From JAAZBV01 sp964499695 (GTDB lineage Bacteria; Desulfobacterota; DSM-4660; Desulfatiglandales; HGW-15), in NCBI GenBank assembly GCA_964499695.1, contig CAZCMD010000059.1, positions 1 through 24,775 of the forward strand: 24,775 nucleotides of DNA. Direction: 5' to 3'. Below are positions 1 through 7,637 of the stretch, piece after piece. The stretch's first letter is position 1. Every line of letters starts with the position of its first letter. Under the pieces are notes generated by a model. The model did no database searches. It saw only the letters and a list, made by a program, of their open reading frames with translations, and was not told the origin of the DNA. Both the position numbers and the translations under genes were made by a program.

Positions 1-2
1 TG

Positions 3-1667
3 ATACACGGGGTTATAAAAGAGGCATCGCACTCAACCCGGCCTGAAATATCTTATCCTGCCCCTTCTTCCTCATACTATGCATCACCGGATGGAACCGG
101 GTCAGCATGCACTGATATTAACCCTTGCTCTTTGTCCCAGGCCATTCAGCGGGTACAGCAGGGTGAAGAGGTGGTGTTATCAGGCGGGGTATACTATGAG
201 GGAGAATTTGCACTTGCAAGATCAGGAATAGAAGGGGCGCGTATAACGATAAGGAGTAAGAGTAATGAAACCGCAATCCTTGATGGCTCTGATCCAACAC
301 ACTTTACCTGGACACATCAGGGCAGTGCTGTTTACAGGACAACACTCAATGTTGAAGAGCCCCATGTGGTAATGGCCGATGGGCAAAGACTCTTTCCATA
401 CCCTGGTCTCACGGAATTGAACGGGCTAACACTGGGGATTCCCGGTTTTTATACATCCGGGAGTTCACTCTATGTGAGACTTGAAAACAACGCTAACCCG
501 AATGAAGCGGTCATGAACATATCACGATATAACCGGGCCTTTTATCTATCCGGACGTGCCCACATACTTATTTCTGGTATCACATTCAGGTATTATGGAC
601 AGGGCTCCTATGCCAAGGCTATATATATAGATACATCAAGCGATATTATTGTGGAAAAGTGCCTCTTTTCTTCAAATGACCTTGGCATCGGTATAAAACG
701 TGAATCCCACAGGAATGTGATTCAGGATAATGAATTCATGGACACCATATTTGACTGGCCCTGGGAAGAAATCAAGTCCTCGGGCGGCCTTGAGGATGGA
801 GGTGTTGCCTTTTATGACCCCAGCACAGGACGCGGTAACATCATAAGGCGGAACCGGTTCCATGATGATTTTGACGGATTCGGGACATGCCCTGAAGAGG
901 ACGCAGCAGAACCTACCAATGAGACAGATGTCTATGAAAATGTGGTCTATAATATGGGAGATGACGGGGTCTCGACTGATGGAAGATGCAGTAATCTAAG
1001 GCTGTGGGACAACAGGTTTTACGATGTCCTCATAGGCATCTCAATGGCCCCTGTATATGACGGCCCTGTATATGCAATAAGGAATACCATATATCGCACA
1101 GGTGTTGGCAATAATGACTATCCTGGCAGTTCATTTAAATTCAACAGCGGGTATTCTGAATCAGGGCCGATCTTTCTGTTCCATAACACATCGGATGCCT
1201 TTTACCCTGAGAACAGCGGGATACATATCAAATCACCCGGCAGTTGGAAAAATATCTATGCCCGGAACAACATATGGTCAGGCACCGATTACGCCATCAA
1301 TAATAACAATGCAGGACAGCCTGTTGATTTTGACTATGACCTCCTTTATACGACCATGGCAAATGAACTGGTATACTGGGGAGATGGCCCTGACAGGCAC
1401 ATGCGTGATCTTGCATCCTTTAGACAACTCACCGGACAGGAGCTTCACGGATTCTCCTGCGTGCCTGGTTTTTCTGATCCTGCATCCGGGGATTACACAC
1501 TCTCTTCAGGTAGTTGCCTTATTGACAAGGGATTTAAAATCCCGGGCATTAATGATGATTACGCTGGAACAGCCCCTGATATAGGCGCATACGAAAGCGG
1601 TAATCCACAACAACCCGAAGAGGGGCATGATATAACGCCAGTAATCATGTTATTGCTGGACAATTAG
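3..1667 (+). CDS. Right-handed parallel beta-helix protein, 5'-truncated by the window edge
   Basis: The reading frame is open from base 3, with no stop before 1667, so the N-terminus lies outside the window. A TTG at 132 could be taken as a start, but the upstream codons encode YYASPDGTGSACTDINPC, the typical opening of the first strand of secreted beta-helix proteins (Y-V-S-P-D-G-x-G, then N-P-C-S-L-x-x-A). The visible part is 554 residues. It is rich in Asn, Gly and Asp and in short strands such as NVIQDNEF, NIIRRNRF and ENVVYNMGDDGVST, as in PbH1/NosD-like polysaccharide-binding or lyase folds. It ends with PDIGAYESG, a motif common near the C-terminus of such proteins, followed by a short tail. 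It is probably exported or surface-located, with a signal peptide upstream of the window. Enzymatic activity cannot be decided: no catalytic set is recognisable. It is followed by a separate plus-strand peptidase gene with its own ribosome binding site. Confidence 0.85.
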   Translation: MHGVIKEASHSTRPEISYPAPSSSYYASPDGTGSACTDINPCSLSQAIQRVQQGEEVVLSGGVYYEGEFALARSGIEGARITIRSKSNETAILDGSDPTHFTWTHQGSAVYRTTLNVEEPHVVMADGQRLFPYPGLTELNGLTLGIPGFYTSGSSLYVRLENNANPNEAVMNISRYNRAFYLSGRAHILISGITFRYYGQGSYAKAIYIDTSSDIIVEKCLFSSNDLGIGIKRESHRNVIQDNEFMDTIFDWPWEEIKSSGGLEDGGVAFYDPSTGRGNIIRRNRFHDDFDGFGTCPEEDAAEPTNETDVYENVVYNMGDDGVSTDGRCSNLRLWDNRFYDVLIGISMAPVYDGPVYAIRNTIYRTGVGNNDYPGSSFKFNSGYSESGPIFLFHNTSDAFYPENSGIHIKSPGSWKNIYARNNIWSGTDYAINNNNAGQPVDFDYDLLYTTMANELVYWGDGPDRHMRDLASFRQLTGQELHGFSCVPGFSDPASGDYTLSSGSCLIDKGFKIPGINDDYAGTAPDIGAYESGNPQQPEEGHDITPVIMLLLDN

Positions 1668-1769
1668 AGCGGCATATAAATAGAGTAAGAGACTTGATTA
1701 AAATTATTTAAACAGTTAGTATCTCCAAGCTTCAAATAAAAATACCTACTTGTTTTTTAGGACCATTAG

Positions 1770-1814
1770 CGGTTAAATTGTAATCGGTTAAACCATTATG
1801 ATAATATAACCGAT
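1770..1814 (+). promoter_or_regulatory. Possible operator/promoter region before the metallopeptidase gene
   Basis: The octamer CGGTTAAA occurs twice, at 1770-1777 and 1785-1792, 15 bp apart. ATCGGTTA at 1783-1790 is matched by its inverse TAACCGAT at 1807-1814. Direct plus inverted copies of one half-site just ahead of a gene suggest a repressor or activator site. A TATGAT at 1797-1802 could act as a -10 but has no good -35. Function is inferred only from this symmetry. Confidence 0.3.
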
Positions 1815-1849
1815 ATTTTAACTCTGTTTTATTCTAACAGGAGGAATTT

Positions 1850-2695
1850 ATGCGCTGGCAGGGAAGACGACAAAGTTCAAATGTTGAAGACCGGCGAGGC
1901 GTTTCCGCAAAAAAAGGTATGGTTGGCGGCGGTCTTGGTACAATTATTATAGTTCTTGCTATCTATTTCCTCGGGGGTGACCCGTCCCAGGTCATGGATA
2001 CCATGCAGGTTAATCAATCCCAAACAGAGTCGAGCTATTCAGGAACAGCGGAGGAAAATGAGATGGCTCAGTTTGTCTCTGTTGTGCTGGCAGAGACAGA
2101 GGATGTGTGGACTGACTTATTCAATAGACAAGGGCTGACCTATGAATATCCGAAACTGGTCCTTTTTTCAGAGGCAGTGCAATCCGCATGCGGGTATGCC
2201 GGCTCATCCACCGGCCCCTTCTATTGCTCAGGTGATCACAAGGTATATATTGATCTGAGCTTCTTTCAGGAACTTCAAACCCGGTTTCAGGCTCCTGGTG
2301 ATTTTGCTACAGCTTATGTGGTTGCGCACGAGATAGGGCATCATGTACAGACTATTCTCGGTACAATGAATAAGATGACAGCCCTAAGGTCGCGTCTAAG
2401 TGAGAGGGAATATAACAAGTATCTTATAAGGCTTGAGCTACAGGCTGATTATTTAGCCGGGGTCTGGGCTCATTATGCAGAAAGGGCAAATATCCTTGAA
2501 GAAGGAGATATAGAAGAAGCCCTTAATGCTGCCAGCGCTGTAGGGGATGATCGTATCCAGAAGGCAGCCAGAGGGTATGTTGTACCGGACAGCTTTACAC
2601 ACGGGACTTCTGATCAGAGAATGAGATGGTTTTATAAGGGATTAAAGTCGGGGAATCTTGAGGATGGGGACACATTCAGCGACGAAAGCTTATGA
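1850..2695 (+). CDS. ypfJ: Neutral zinc metallopeptidase, YpfJ/KPN_02809 family
   Basis: The 281-aa product starts MRWQGRRQSSNVEDRRG, the conserved opening of this family, after a strong AGGAGG seven bases before the ATG. A Gly-rich stretch leads into a single hydrophobic segment at about residues 28-42, so the protein is probably inner-membrane anchored with the peptidase domain outside. The HEXXH zinc site is HEIGHH at 160-165. The third zinc ligand is probably Glu196 in LELQADYLAG, a block diagnostic of the family. YCSGDHKVYIDLSFF (125-139) and the C-terminal SFTHGTSDQRMRWF (248-261) are also typical. Length matches family members (about 280-300 aa). The family is widespread but its substrate is not established. 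It appears monocistronic: a possible operator lies upstream and a G/C-rich hairpin begins inside its stop codon. Confidence 0.92.
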   Translation: MRWQGRRQSSNVEDRRGVSAKKGMVGGGLGTIIIVLAIYFLGGDPSQVMDTMQVNQSQTESSYSGTAEENEMAQFVSVVLAETEDVWTDLFNRQGLTYEYPKLVLFSEAVQSACGYAGSSTGPFYCSGDHKVYIDLSFFQELQTRFQAPGDFATAYVVAHEIGHHVQTILGTMNKMTALRSRLSEREYNKYLIRLELQADYLAGVWAHYAERANILEEGDIEEALNAASAVGDDRIQKAARGYVVPDSFTHGTSDQRMRWFYKGLKSGNLEDGDTFSDESL

Positions 2696-2721
2696 GGGGG
2701 AAGAACACTTGCTACCCCCTC
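2694..2721 (+). terminator. Hairpin at the end of the metallopeptidase gene
   Basis: GAGGGGG at 2694-2700 pairs with CCCCCTC at 2715-2721, giving a 7-bp stem with a 14-nt loop that overlaps the stop codon. No U-tract follows, so intrinsic termination is uncertain. The position between convergent genes supports a termination or RNA-stabilising role. Confidence 0.35.
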
Positions 2722-2762
2722 CAGGTTAATTCTTAACTGCTGTTTTCATGTCAAGACATCAA

Positions 2763-2903
2763 TCAGTAATTTGATTTTTGTGGATGCCCTTTCTTTTTCA
2801 AGAAACTGAGCAAATCTTTTTTACCTTCTTCTGTTAAATCGCTTTTTTCAACAAAAACCAGTATTGAGATTAAGAGCAAGACTAGGAGCACTAAAACACT
2901 CAT
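2763..2903 (-). CDS. Small single-pass membrane protein, 46 aa, coupled to the upstream gene
   Basis: This 46-codon frame has its ATG at 2903-2901, overlapping the TGA of the preceding 75-aa gene as ATGA, the usual arrangement for translational coupling. The product starts MSVLVLLVLLLISILVF, a near-pure hydrophobic stretch (residues 2-18) long enough for one membrane helix. A short charged cytoplasmic-type tail follows, EKSDLTEEGKKDLLSFLKKK, ending GHPQKSNY. There is no Cys for lipidation and no clear signal-peptidase site, so it is more likely a membrane peptide than an exported one. I do not recognise the family. The composition (amphipathic, with sensible charged residues after the helix) and the exact overlap argue that it is real. 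It may be a membrane partner of the two genes upstream. Confidence 0.6.
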   Translation of the reverse strand: MSVLVLLVLLLISILVFVEKSDLTEEGKKDLLSFLKKKGHPQKSNY

Positions 2904-3127
2904 TCAATAATTTCCCACTTATCCATTATAAACTGGTTTCCTCTTATAACCCCATCCCCTTCTATCTCTTTTCCCTCAAGACCAATAAGTGTCTCATCCA
3001 TGAAGGCATTTCCGCCCTTGCGTCTGAGCTTGTATTCCCCCTCTCTGGTAACAAGGGTAATCGCCTCATGCTCACTCTTTGTACCGGTATACAGCACCTT
3101 TTTTATTACCTTGCCGCGTAGTCTCAT
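2900..3127 (-). CDS. Small conserved-looking beta-rich protein, 75 aa
   Basis: The 75-aa product is MRLRGKVIKKVLYTG, then TKSEHEAITLVTREGEYKLR, then RKGGNAFMDETLIGLEGKEI and a C-terminal RGNQFIMDKWEII. The alternation of short beta strands with Gly turns suggests a small OB- or SH3-like barrel. The SKSEH-like, YxLRRxGGN-like and FIMDxW-like blocks look like conserved family motifs, and I believe similar small proteins occur in other proteobacteria, but I know of no assigned function. It lies 25 bp after the stop of the peptidase-like gene, with only a weak ribosome binding site (AAAGG about 12 nt upstream). Its stop overlaps the start of the 46-aa membrane protein. It has no signal peptide and is therefore probably cytoplasmic. 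Confidence 0.65.
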   Translation of the reverse strand: MRLRGKVIKKVLYTGTKSEHEAITLVTREGEYKLRRKGGNAFMDETLIGLEGKEIEGDGVIRGNQFIMDKWEIIE

Positions 3128-3152
3128 TTTATCTGATACCTTTACAGCTTTT

Positions 3153-4700
3153 CTATCTACTGTGAATCCTTCTTATGTGCATTAGGTTTCCATCCTGCCA
3201 GGTACTCACAATGGCTACAATTCGACCGGGTGCGCCCTTGGGCAGATCCCTGTTTCCTATAATCATATGAATATTTCTCCCCTTACGTGCAGAATCGAAT
3301 TTTTTCATGTTGCTCTTTGATGCCTTTGCAGGGAAATTTAAACTATAGGACTGGGTGCTGAATTTTTGAATACCTGATTCCTTTGCTGCCATGCGTAGAG
3401 CCTTTTCAGCCTGGGGCGGTATCTTTTCATTAATCTTTTTTATTGTCCCAAGGGTAACTGAGAGGTTTGTGCCTGTCTGTGCCAGTTTTTCTCTTCTCAA
3501 AAGCCTTGTTCCCCTGTCGTTCTGATGTTTAATAAAAACCTTTTTATAGGTTTTTGTTTTTGAAAAACCATGGGATACAGCCTGAACTGCATGAATGGAA
3601 GGGTCACCCAAAAAATTAAACTGTACTGCCGTCTTTAGATCCATAGGGTCAAGATGGGTATAGGCCCCTGCAAAACGGTGTCTTGCGCGCAGAGCTGCCT
3701 CCCCTAAAGATGACCCGTTTAACACCTCTTCCAGAAAATACTGGCAGACCAGGTCTGCCTGACCATTACCTTCACTGGGGCCATATGCAATAGTGGAGCT
3801 GCCAAAATAACCATAAGCCCCATCACGAAGATAAGTGCTGCATATACCTGATTGCATATCACTATCTGCCGGATCATAGAGTTCTGCACCATAACAGCAT
3901 TCTGCTGCGACTACTGTCCCATTATTAATCTTCTTAACCAGCTTTTCAGCCGAGTGTGCAACAGGATATTTTGATCCTTTCTGACCATAGAAATTGGGGT
4001 CACTTAAAGAGCCATGACAGTTTATAAAATGAATTCTTTTGGCCAGTTGCGAGGGTTTCCATATTGGACCCTTTGGAGGTGATGCAGCCATATCCGCGCT
4101 TGAACCAAACAGCTTTGTAAGGCTTAACGATGTAGAACTTTTCCATTCATCCGCGGTTACACTGAAATACTTCTGGTAATCAGCGCGTACCCTTGATTTA
4201 TACCTGGTAGCGGTTCCAAGCAGAGAGACGAGATATGTGGGGTCGTTTACGCCCAAAAGATCAGGTAAACGGCCTACTACACGGGTCGGGCCAAGGAATT
4301 TTCCAGGGTCTTTACTGTATGGTTTTTCACAGGCATATGGGATATCGCTGGGTATTACCTTATCATCATCACCATCAGGATCATAGGCAGAATTTTTTAA
4401 ATCCTGGTGGGGTATTATATCGGGGGCGCCAAGGATCATGATGTAGTCAGGCTCATATGCCTTATAAACAGCATCAATGGCATTTTTAACCTCTCTCTGG
4501 TTATCCCACTCTGTAACGACAGACACCTTAATACCCTTCATATCAGCCGCAGAATCAATGGCCACAAGCTTTGTTTTTACCCCTCGTTTTTTATCCGCAG
4601 CTATCAAACGGTCAATAGCCTTTATTATGCGTGATATCTTGTTACCATATTTTTCCTTTAATTCACTCAAGTTTGTAATAATAATTTTGTCGATTGACAT
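3153..4700 (-). CDS. Cytoplasmic clan CD cysteine peptidase homologue (C25/gingipain-like)
   Basis: The 515-aa protein starts after AGGAGG nine bases upstream of the ATG. It has no signal peptide or membrane segment, unlike secreted gingipains. Around residues 221-230 it reads RIHFINCHGS, a hydrophobic strand followed by His229-Gly. At 261-271 it reads GTVVAAECCYG, a second hydrophobic strand ending in Cys268 (or Cys269) and Gly. These two blocks form the His/Cys dyad signature of clan CD peptidases (caspase, gingipain, legumain). FNFLGDPSI at 361-369 matches the N-x-L-G-D-P block that closes the C25 catalytic domain. The N-terminal 140 residues hold YEPDYIMILGAPDIIP, as in C25 N-terminal subdomains. 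The C-terminal 140 residues are basic and unassigned. It heads a minus-strand unit with two small genes. Peptidase activity is inferred; substrate and role are unknown. Confidence 0.75.
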   Translation of the reverse strand: MSIDKIIITNLSELKEKYGNKISRIIKAIDRLIAADKKRGVKTKLVAIDSAADMKGIKVSVVTEWDNQREVKNAIDAVYKAYEPDYIMILGAPDIIPHQDLKNSAYDPDGDDDKVIPSDIPYACEKPYSKDPGKFLGPTRVVGRLPDLLGVNDPTYLVSLLGTATRYKSRVRADYQKYFSVTADEWKSSTSLSLTKLFGSSADMAASPPKGPIWKPSQLAKRIHFINCHGSLSDPNFYGQKGSKYPVAHSAEKLVKKINNGTVVAAECCYGAELYDPADSDMQSGICSTYLRDGAYGYFGSSTIAYGPSEGNGQADLVCQYFLEEVLNGSSLGEAALRARHRFAGAYTHLDPMDLKTAVQFNFLGDPSIHAVQAVSHGFSKTKTYKKVFIKHQNDRGTRLLRREKLAQTGTNLSVTLGTIKKINEKIPPQAEKALRMAAKESGIQKFSTQSYSLNFPAKASKSNMKKFDSARKGRNIHMIIGNRDLPKGAPGRIVAIVSTWQDGNLMHIRRIHSR

Positions 4701-4745
4701 AGGTTCATACCTCCTGAGTTTAAAAAAACATCGTTCATGGTGGAG

Positions 4746-4777
4746 AGCTTTCAGCTGTAAGCGGTCAGCTTTCAGCT
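4746..4777. repeat. Dispersed AGCTTTCAGCT repeat
   Basis: AGCTTTCAGCT occurs at 4746-4756 and again at 4767-4777, with GCGGTCAGC between. The same words (GCGGTCAGC, AGCTTTCAGC) recur near the right end of the window at 24566-24630. The remaining intergenic sequence between 4701 and 4845 shows only the upstream peptidase ribosome binding site and AT-rich sequence. Confidence 0.55.
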
Positions 4778-4845
4778 AATTCATAGTAAATAAAAACTTG
4801 TTTAATTACACCCTGCCTTGATTCTGGCGAGATAAGCAAAAAGAA

Positions 4846-5403
4846 TCAGATCGACCTTTTCGACTCATCAGTCTTACCAACCATCAGCTTTGACCACTGG
4901 TACAGATACTGAAAAAAAGAGATAATAGTAAAAACAGCAGTAGCATAATAAAGATAGGGGTAATAAGCCTTGAAAGAAACAAGGTATTCGCTCGCAAGTA
5001 CTGCTATTACTGTAATAAATTGAAAACATGTGGTGATTTTACTTGAGGCTGCCGGTTTGATATTGTTAAGTACAACACCAGTGAGGTACAGTATTACAAC
5101 GCCGATAAGGATCATCACATCCCTTGAAATGACAACAACCGAGAGCCATGATGGCACAAAACCTCTTATGGCAAGGGCGACAAATGCAGATACAAGGGTA
5201 ATCTTGTCTGCAAGTGGGTCAAGGTAGCTGCCCAGTCTGCTCTTCTGGTTGAAAACCCTTGCAATAAAGCCATCCAGCCCGTCGCTGATCCCGCATATCA
5301 CAAGTATCAATAGCCCGGTAAGTAACTGGTCATTAATCAGGTAGATTACAAAGACAGGGGTAAGCAGTATTCTTATTAGTGTTATTATGTTCGGGATGGT
5401 CAT
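4846..5403 (-). CDS. pgsA: CDP-alcohol phosphatidyltransferase, probably phosphatidylglycerophosphate synthase
   Basis: The 185-aa membrane protein carries the complete CDP-alcohol phosphatidyltransferase signature, D-x2-D-G-x2-A-R-x8-G-x3-D-x3-D, as Asp41, Asp44-Gly45, Ala48-Arg49, Gly58, Asp62 and Asp66. The start MTIPNIITLIRILLTPVFVI and the total length are those of PgsA-type enzymes, which join CDP-diacylglycerol and glycerol 3-phosphate in the inner membrane on the way to phosphatidylglycerol. About five further hydrophobic segments follow the motif. An AGGAGG lies 12 nt before the ATG, a longer gap than usual; an ATT codon six nt from it is a possible but unlikely alternative start. 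It is the last gene of a minus-strand housekeeping run. A different head-group specificity within the family cannot be excluded. Confidence 0.8.
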   Translation of the reverse strand: MTIPNIITLIRILLTPVFVIYLINDQLLTGLLILVICGISDGLDGFIARVFNQKSRLGSYLDPLADKITLVSAFVALAIRGFVPSWLSVVVISRDVMILIGVVILYLTGVVLNNIKPAASSKITTCFQFITVIAVLASEYLVSFKAYYPYLYYATAVFTIISFFQYLYQWSKLMVGKTDESKRSI

Positions 5404-5442
5404 ATTAATATAACACCTCCTTAGAGTATAATTAACCTGAAA

Positions 5443-6615
5443 TCAGAGTACTGTAACAGTCAGATAGCCTTCCTCATCAATCCCAATCTGTGCGGCAAAC
5501 GGCATCTCACTACTTGTTCTTATTTTCTCGATAAACACCTTTCTTTCACCCGAGTATTCCACTGTAATTGTGATTGCATCGGTTGCAATTCTTGAGGGTA
5601 TAACAGAAACAACCCCGCTAACCTTCTCCTCCAGGAATGATACAAAGCCTGTTAATTGTTTCAGGTTTGTCATACCCTTTATGGTGAGATCAAAACTGGT
5701 TAACTTTTCCTCTTCCTTTTTAAAGGTTTTTATTATTGCAGGTACAATCTCTGAAACCCCGGTAGTCAGAAATTTATCAAGATTAGCCTCATTACTTTCT
5801 GCTGATTCTTCTGTATCGCTTACTGGCAACTGTTCACGTTTATATGCGCCAAGGACAGCACCGTTTTCAACCTGGATGGCCTTTATATCTGCAATCAATG
5901 CATTTAAATTATTTTTTTCTACCTTACCGGTAATCACCACATCCGCTGAAAATGATTTTCCCCACAAAACAGCATCTTCATCTGTCAGCTCCGCCTTGAA
6001 AAGCTCAGTGTTATAACCATTCTCAGGCATACTGTTTACCCTGTAAATCGGATCAAATCCCCGTTCCTGGAACAGTCTGTAGAGTATAAGCTCAGATGTG
6101 GAGAGGTCTGTCTTATTTTCAGGGTCATCCCACCATATATATGGCTGTCCGGAAGTACCATTATTATCCGCCACAAGAAATAATACACGTAATGATGTGC
6201 CCTCAAAGGTGATGATCCCGGCATTTACAAGCCTTTCTTCCATGAGCTTTTCATTCACATTAATTCTAACGAGTATTTTAAATGCCTTGGATCCGGCATC
6301 CTCCGCAAGTATATTAAAATTTTGTATAACATCCGTAGAGCCAGGAATTATTTCATTCATGATGCTCTTAAAATTATTGACCATGCCCTGGCTTCCAAGC
6401 CTCTTTTCAAGATATGCCTCAATGCCCTTTGCATGGGCATCTGATATGGCAAGCTTTCGTGCCTCAGCAAGATTCCCTTTTACAATTGTACCGGACCCGA
6501 CAACGAGTATGCCGCTTTCATTATTTTCAGCAGCATTGCTGAATGATGTTACTAAGATCAGGAAACAAAGGTTAATCAGAATTCTTAATTTATTATTTTT
6601 TATAATTTTTTGCAT
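5443..6615 (-). CDS. Exported protein with an FlgT-like N-terminal domain
   Basis: The 390-aa product begins with a basic stretch (MQKIIKNNKLR), a hydrophobic core (ILINLCFLILVTSF) and SNAAENN, a standard Sec signal peptide with cleavage near Ala29. The mature start, ILVVGSGTIVKGNLAEARK followed by LAISDAHAKGIEAYLEKRLG, resembles the first domain of FlgT and related periplasmic proteins, in which an 'ARx(2)Ax(2)DA' helix follows a strand. A GNDxxADVVITGKVE-like part in the middle (SADVVITGKVEKNN) and a C-terminal beta-rich segment follow. No catalytic residues stand out, and no flagellar gene is nearby, so a flagellar role is not supported. The ribosome binding site is poor. It sits 80 nt after miaA and 39 nt before pgsA on the same strand. 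Function unknown; a periplasmic or outer-membrane-associated scaffold is the safest reading. Confidence 0.65.
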   Translation of the reverse strand: MQKIIKNNKLRILINLCFLILVTSFSNAAENNESGILVVGSGTIVKGNLAEARKLAISDAHAKGIEAYLEKRLGSQGMVNNFKSIMNEIIPGSTDVIQNFNILAEDAGSKAFKILVRINVNEKLMEERLVNAGIITFEGTSLRVLFLVADNNGTSGQPYIWWDDPENKTDLSTSELILYRLFQERGFDPIYRVNSMPENGYNTELFKAELTDEDAVLWGKSFSADVVITGKVEKNNLNALIADIKAIQVENGAVLGAYKREQLPVSDTEESAESNEANLDKFLTTGVSEIVPAIIKTFKKEEEKLTSFDLTIKGMTNLKQLTGFVSFLEEKVSGVVSVIPSRIATDAITITVEYSGERKVFIEKIRTSSEMPFAAQIGIDEEGYLTVTVL

Positions 6616-6695
6616 AGCTGTTATTCAGTTTTGGTTTAACAAGTGTAAAAATAAACGACCCGGATAGGTAATAATCACCCAAAGACAATACCCAG

Positions 6696-7616
6696 TCAAA
6701 TAAAATCTTTTATCTTTTTAATTATTTCAGCATGATTATCCGGTGAACACCATATCATTTCAGGGTCTGACCTGAACCATGTGATCTGTCTTTTTGCGTA
6801 TCTCCTGGTATCCTGCTTAAGAAATTCCACAGATTCATCATACCCTCTCCTGCCGTTAATATATTCTATGGCATGTCTGTAACCAATACTTTTCAAGGGT
6901 TTAAGATCAGGGGAATAACCTTTATCAAGTAATCTTTCCGTCTCTTCAACAAGACCTGATTCAAATATCCTTGTGCTTCGCATATTGATGCGTTCATACA
7001 GGATATCCCTATCACAGGAGATACAGATCTTAAGAGGCAGGAATCCGCATTCGCTGAACAGATGTCCTGATACCATAGTTGAGAAGGCCATTCCGGTCAT
7101 CTCAAATACCTCAATGGCCCGTGTAACCCTGACCCTGTCATTGGGATGAATGGTTGAGGCGGATAAAGGGTCTATTTTTTTCAACCTTTCAAACAGGGCA
7201 TCTTTCCCTTGCTGATCATACTCATTCAGAAGACGTGTCCTGATCTCAGGATCACTCTGTGGGCACTCAAACAGACCGCCCAGCAGGCTTTTAATATATA
7301 GCCCGGTGCCTCCGACAACAAGGCACATCCGGTCTCTCTTCAGGATATCCTCAATCACAGGAATCGCATATTCCCTGTACAGGGATGCATTAAACTCCTC
7401 ATCAGGGTTTACAACATCAAGCAGATGATGCGGTATGCCCATCATTTCATCAATCCTAGGTTTTGCAGTGCCAATATCCATGCCCCTGTACACCTGCATG
7501 GAGTCACAGTTTACTATCTCCCCCCCAAGCTCAATGGCGATTTTTACGGCAAGTGCTGTCTTACCTGTGGCAGTCGGGCCTGTGATAATTATGATTTTGT
7601 TTTTATCTGCTTCCAT
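6696..7616 (-). CDS. miaA: tRNA dimethylallyltransferase
   Basis: MiaA transfers the dimethylallyl group to N6 of A37 in tRNAs that read UNN codons. The protein has the P-loop GPTATGKT at residues 13-20, the DSMQVYRGMDIGTAKP block at 38-53 that holds the catalytic Asp, PHHLLDVVNP, and GGTGLYIKSLLGG for substrate binding. The C-terminus contains the RRYAKRQITWFR signature of the tRNA-binding region. At 306 aa the length is typical. The frame also allows a TTG at 7634, three nt after the upstream stop, which would add six residues. I prefer the ATG at 7616 because MEADKNKIIIITGP matches the usual start; neither has a clear ribosome binding site, which suggests coupling to the upstream HAD gene. 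It lies in the rnj-to-pgsA run. Confidence 0.95.
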   Translation of the reverse strand: MEADKNKIIIITGPTATGKTALAVKIAIELGGEIVNCDSMQVYRGMDIGTAKPRIDEMMGIPHHLLDVVNPDEEFNASLYREYAIPVIEDILKRDRMCLVVGGTGLYIKSLLGGLFECPQSDPEIRTRLLNEYDQQGKDALFERLKKIDPLSASTIHPNDRVRVTRAIEVFEMTGMAFSTMVSGHLFSECGFLPLKICISCDRDILYERINMRSTRIFESGLVEETERLLDKGYSPDLKPLKSIGYRHAIEYINGRRGYDESVEFLKQDTRRYAKRQITWFRSDPEMIWCSPDNHAEIIKKIKDFI

Positions 7617-7637
7617 ATGACAGATATGATCCAAGTG

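Noticed and set aside
3153..4700. CRISPR-associated caspase (as in type III-E systems)
   Set aside because: The gene is more than 12 kb from the type I-F locus with unrelated housekeeping genes between. No TPR or CHAT architecture or type III effector is present.
6098..6667. 189-codon plus-strand frame
   Set aside because: It is antisense to the exported FlgT-like gene, whose signal peptide and composition make it the real one.
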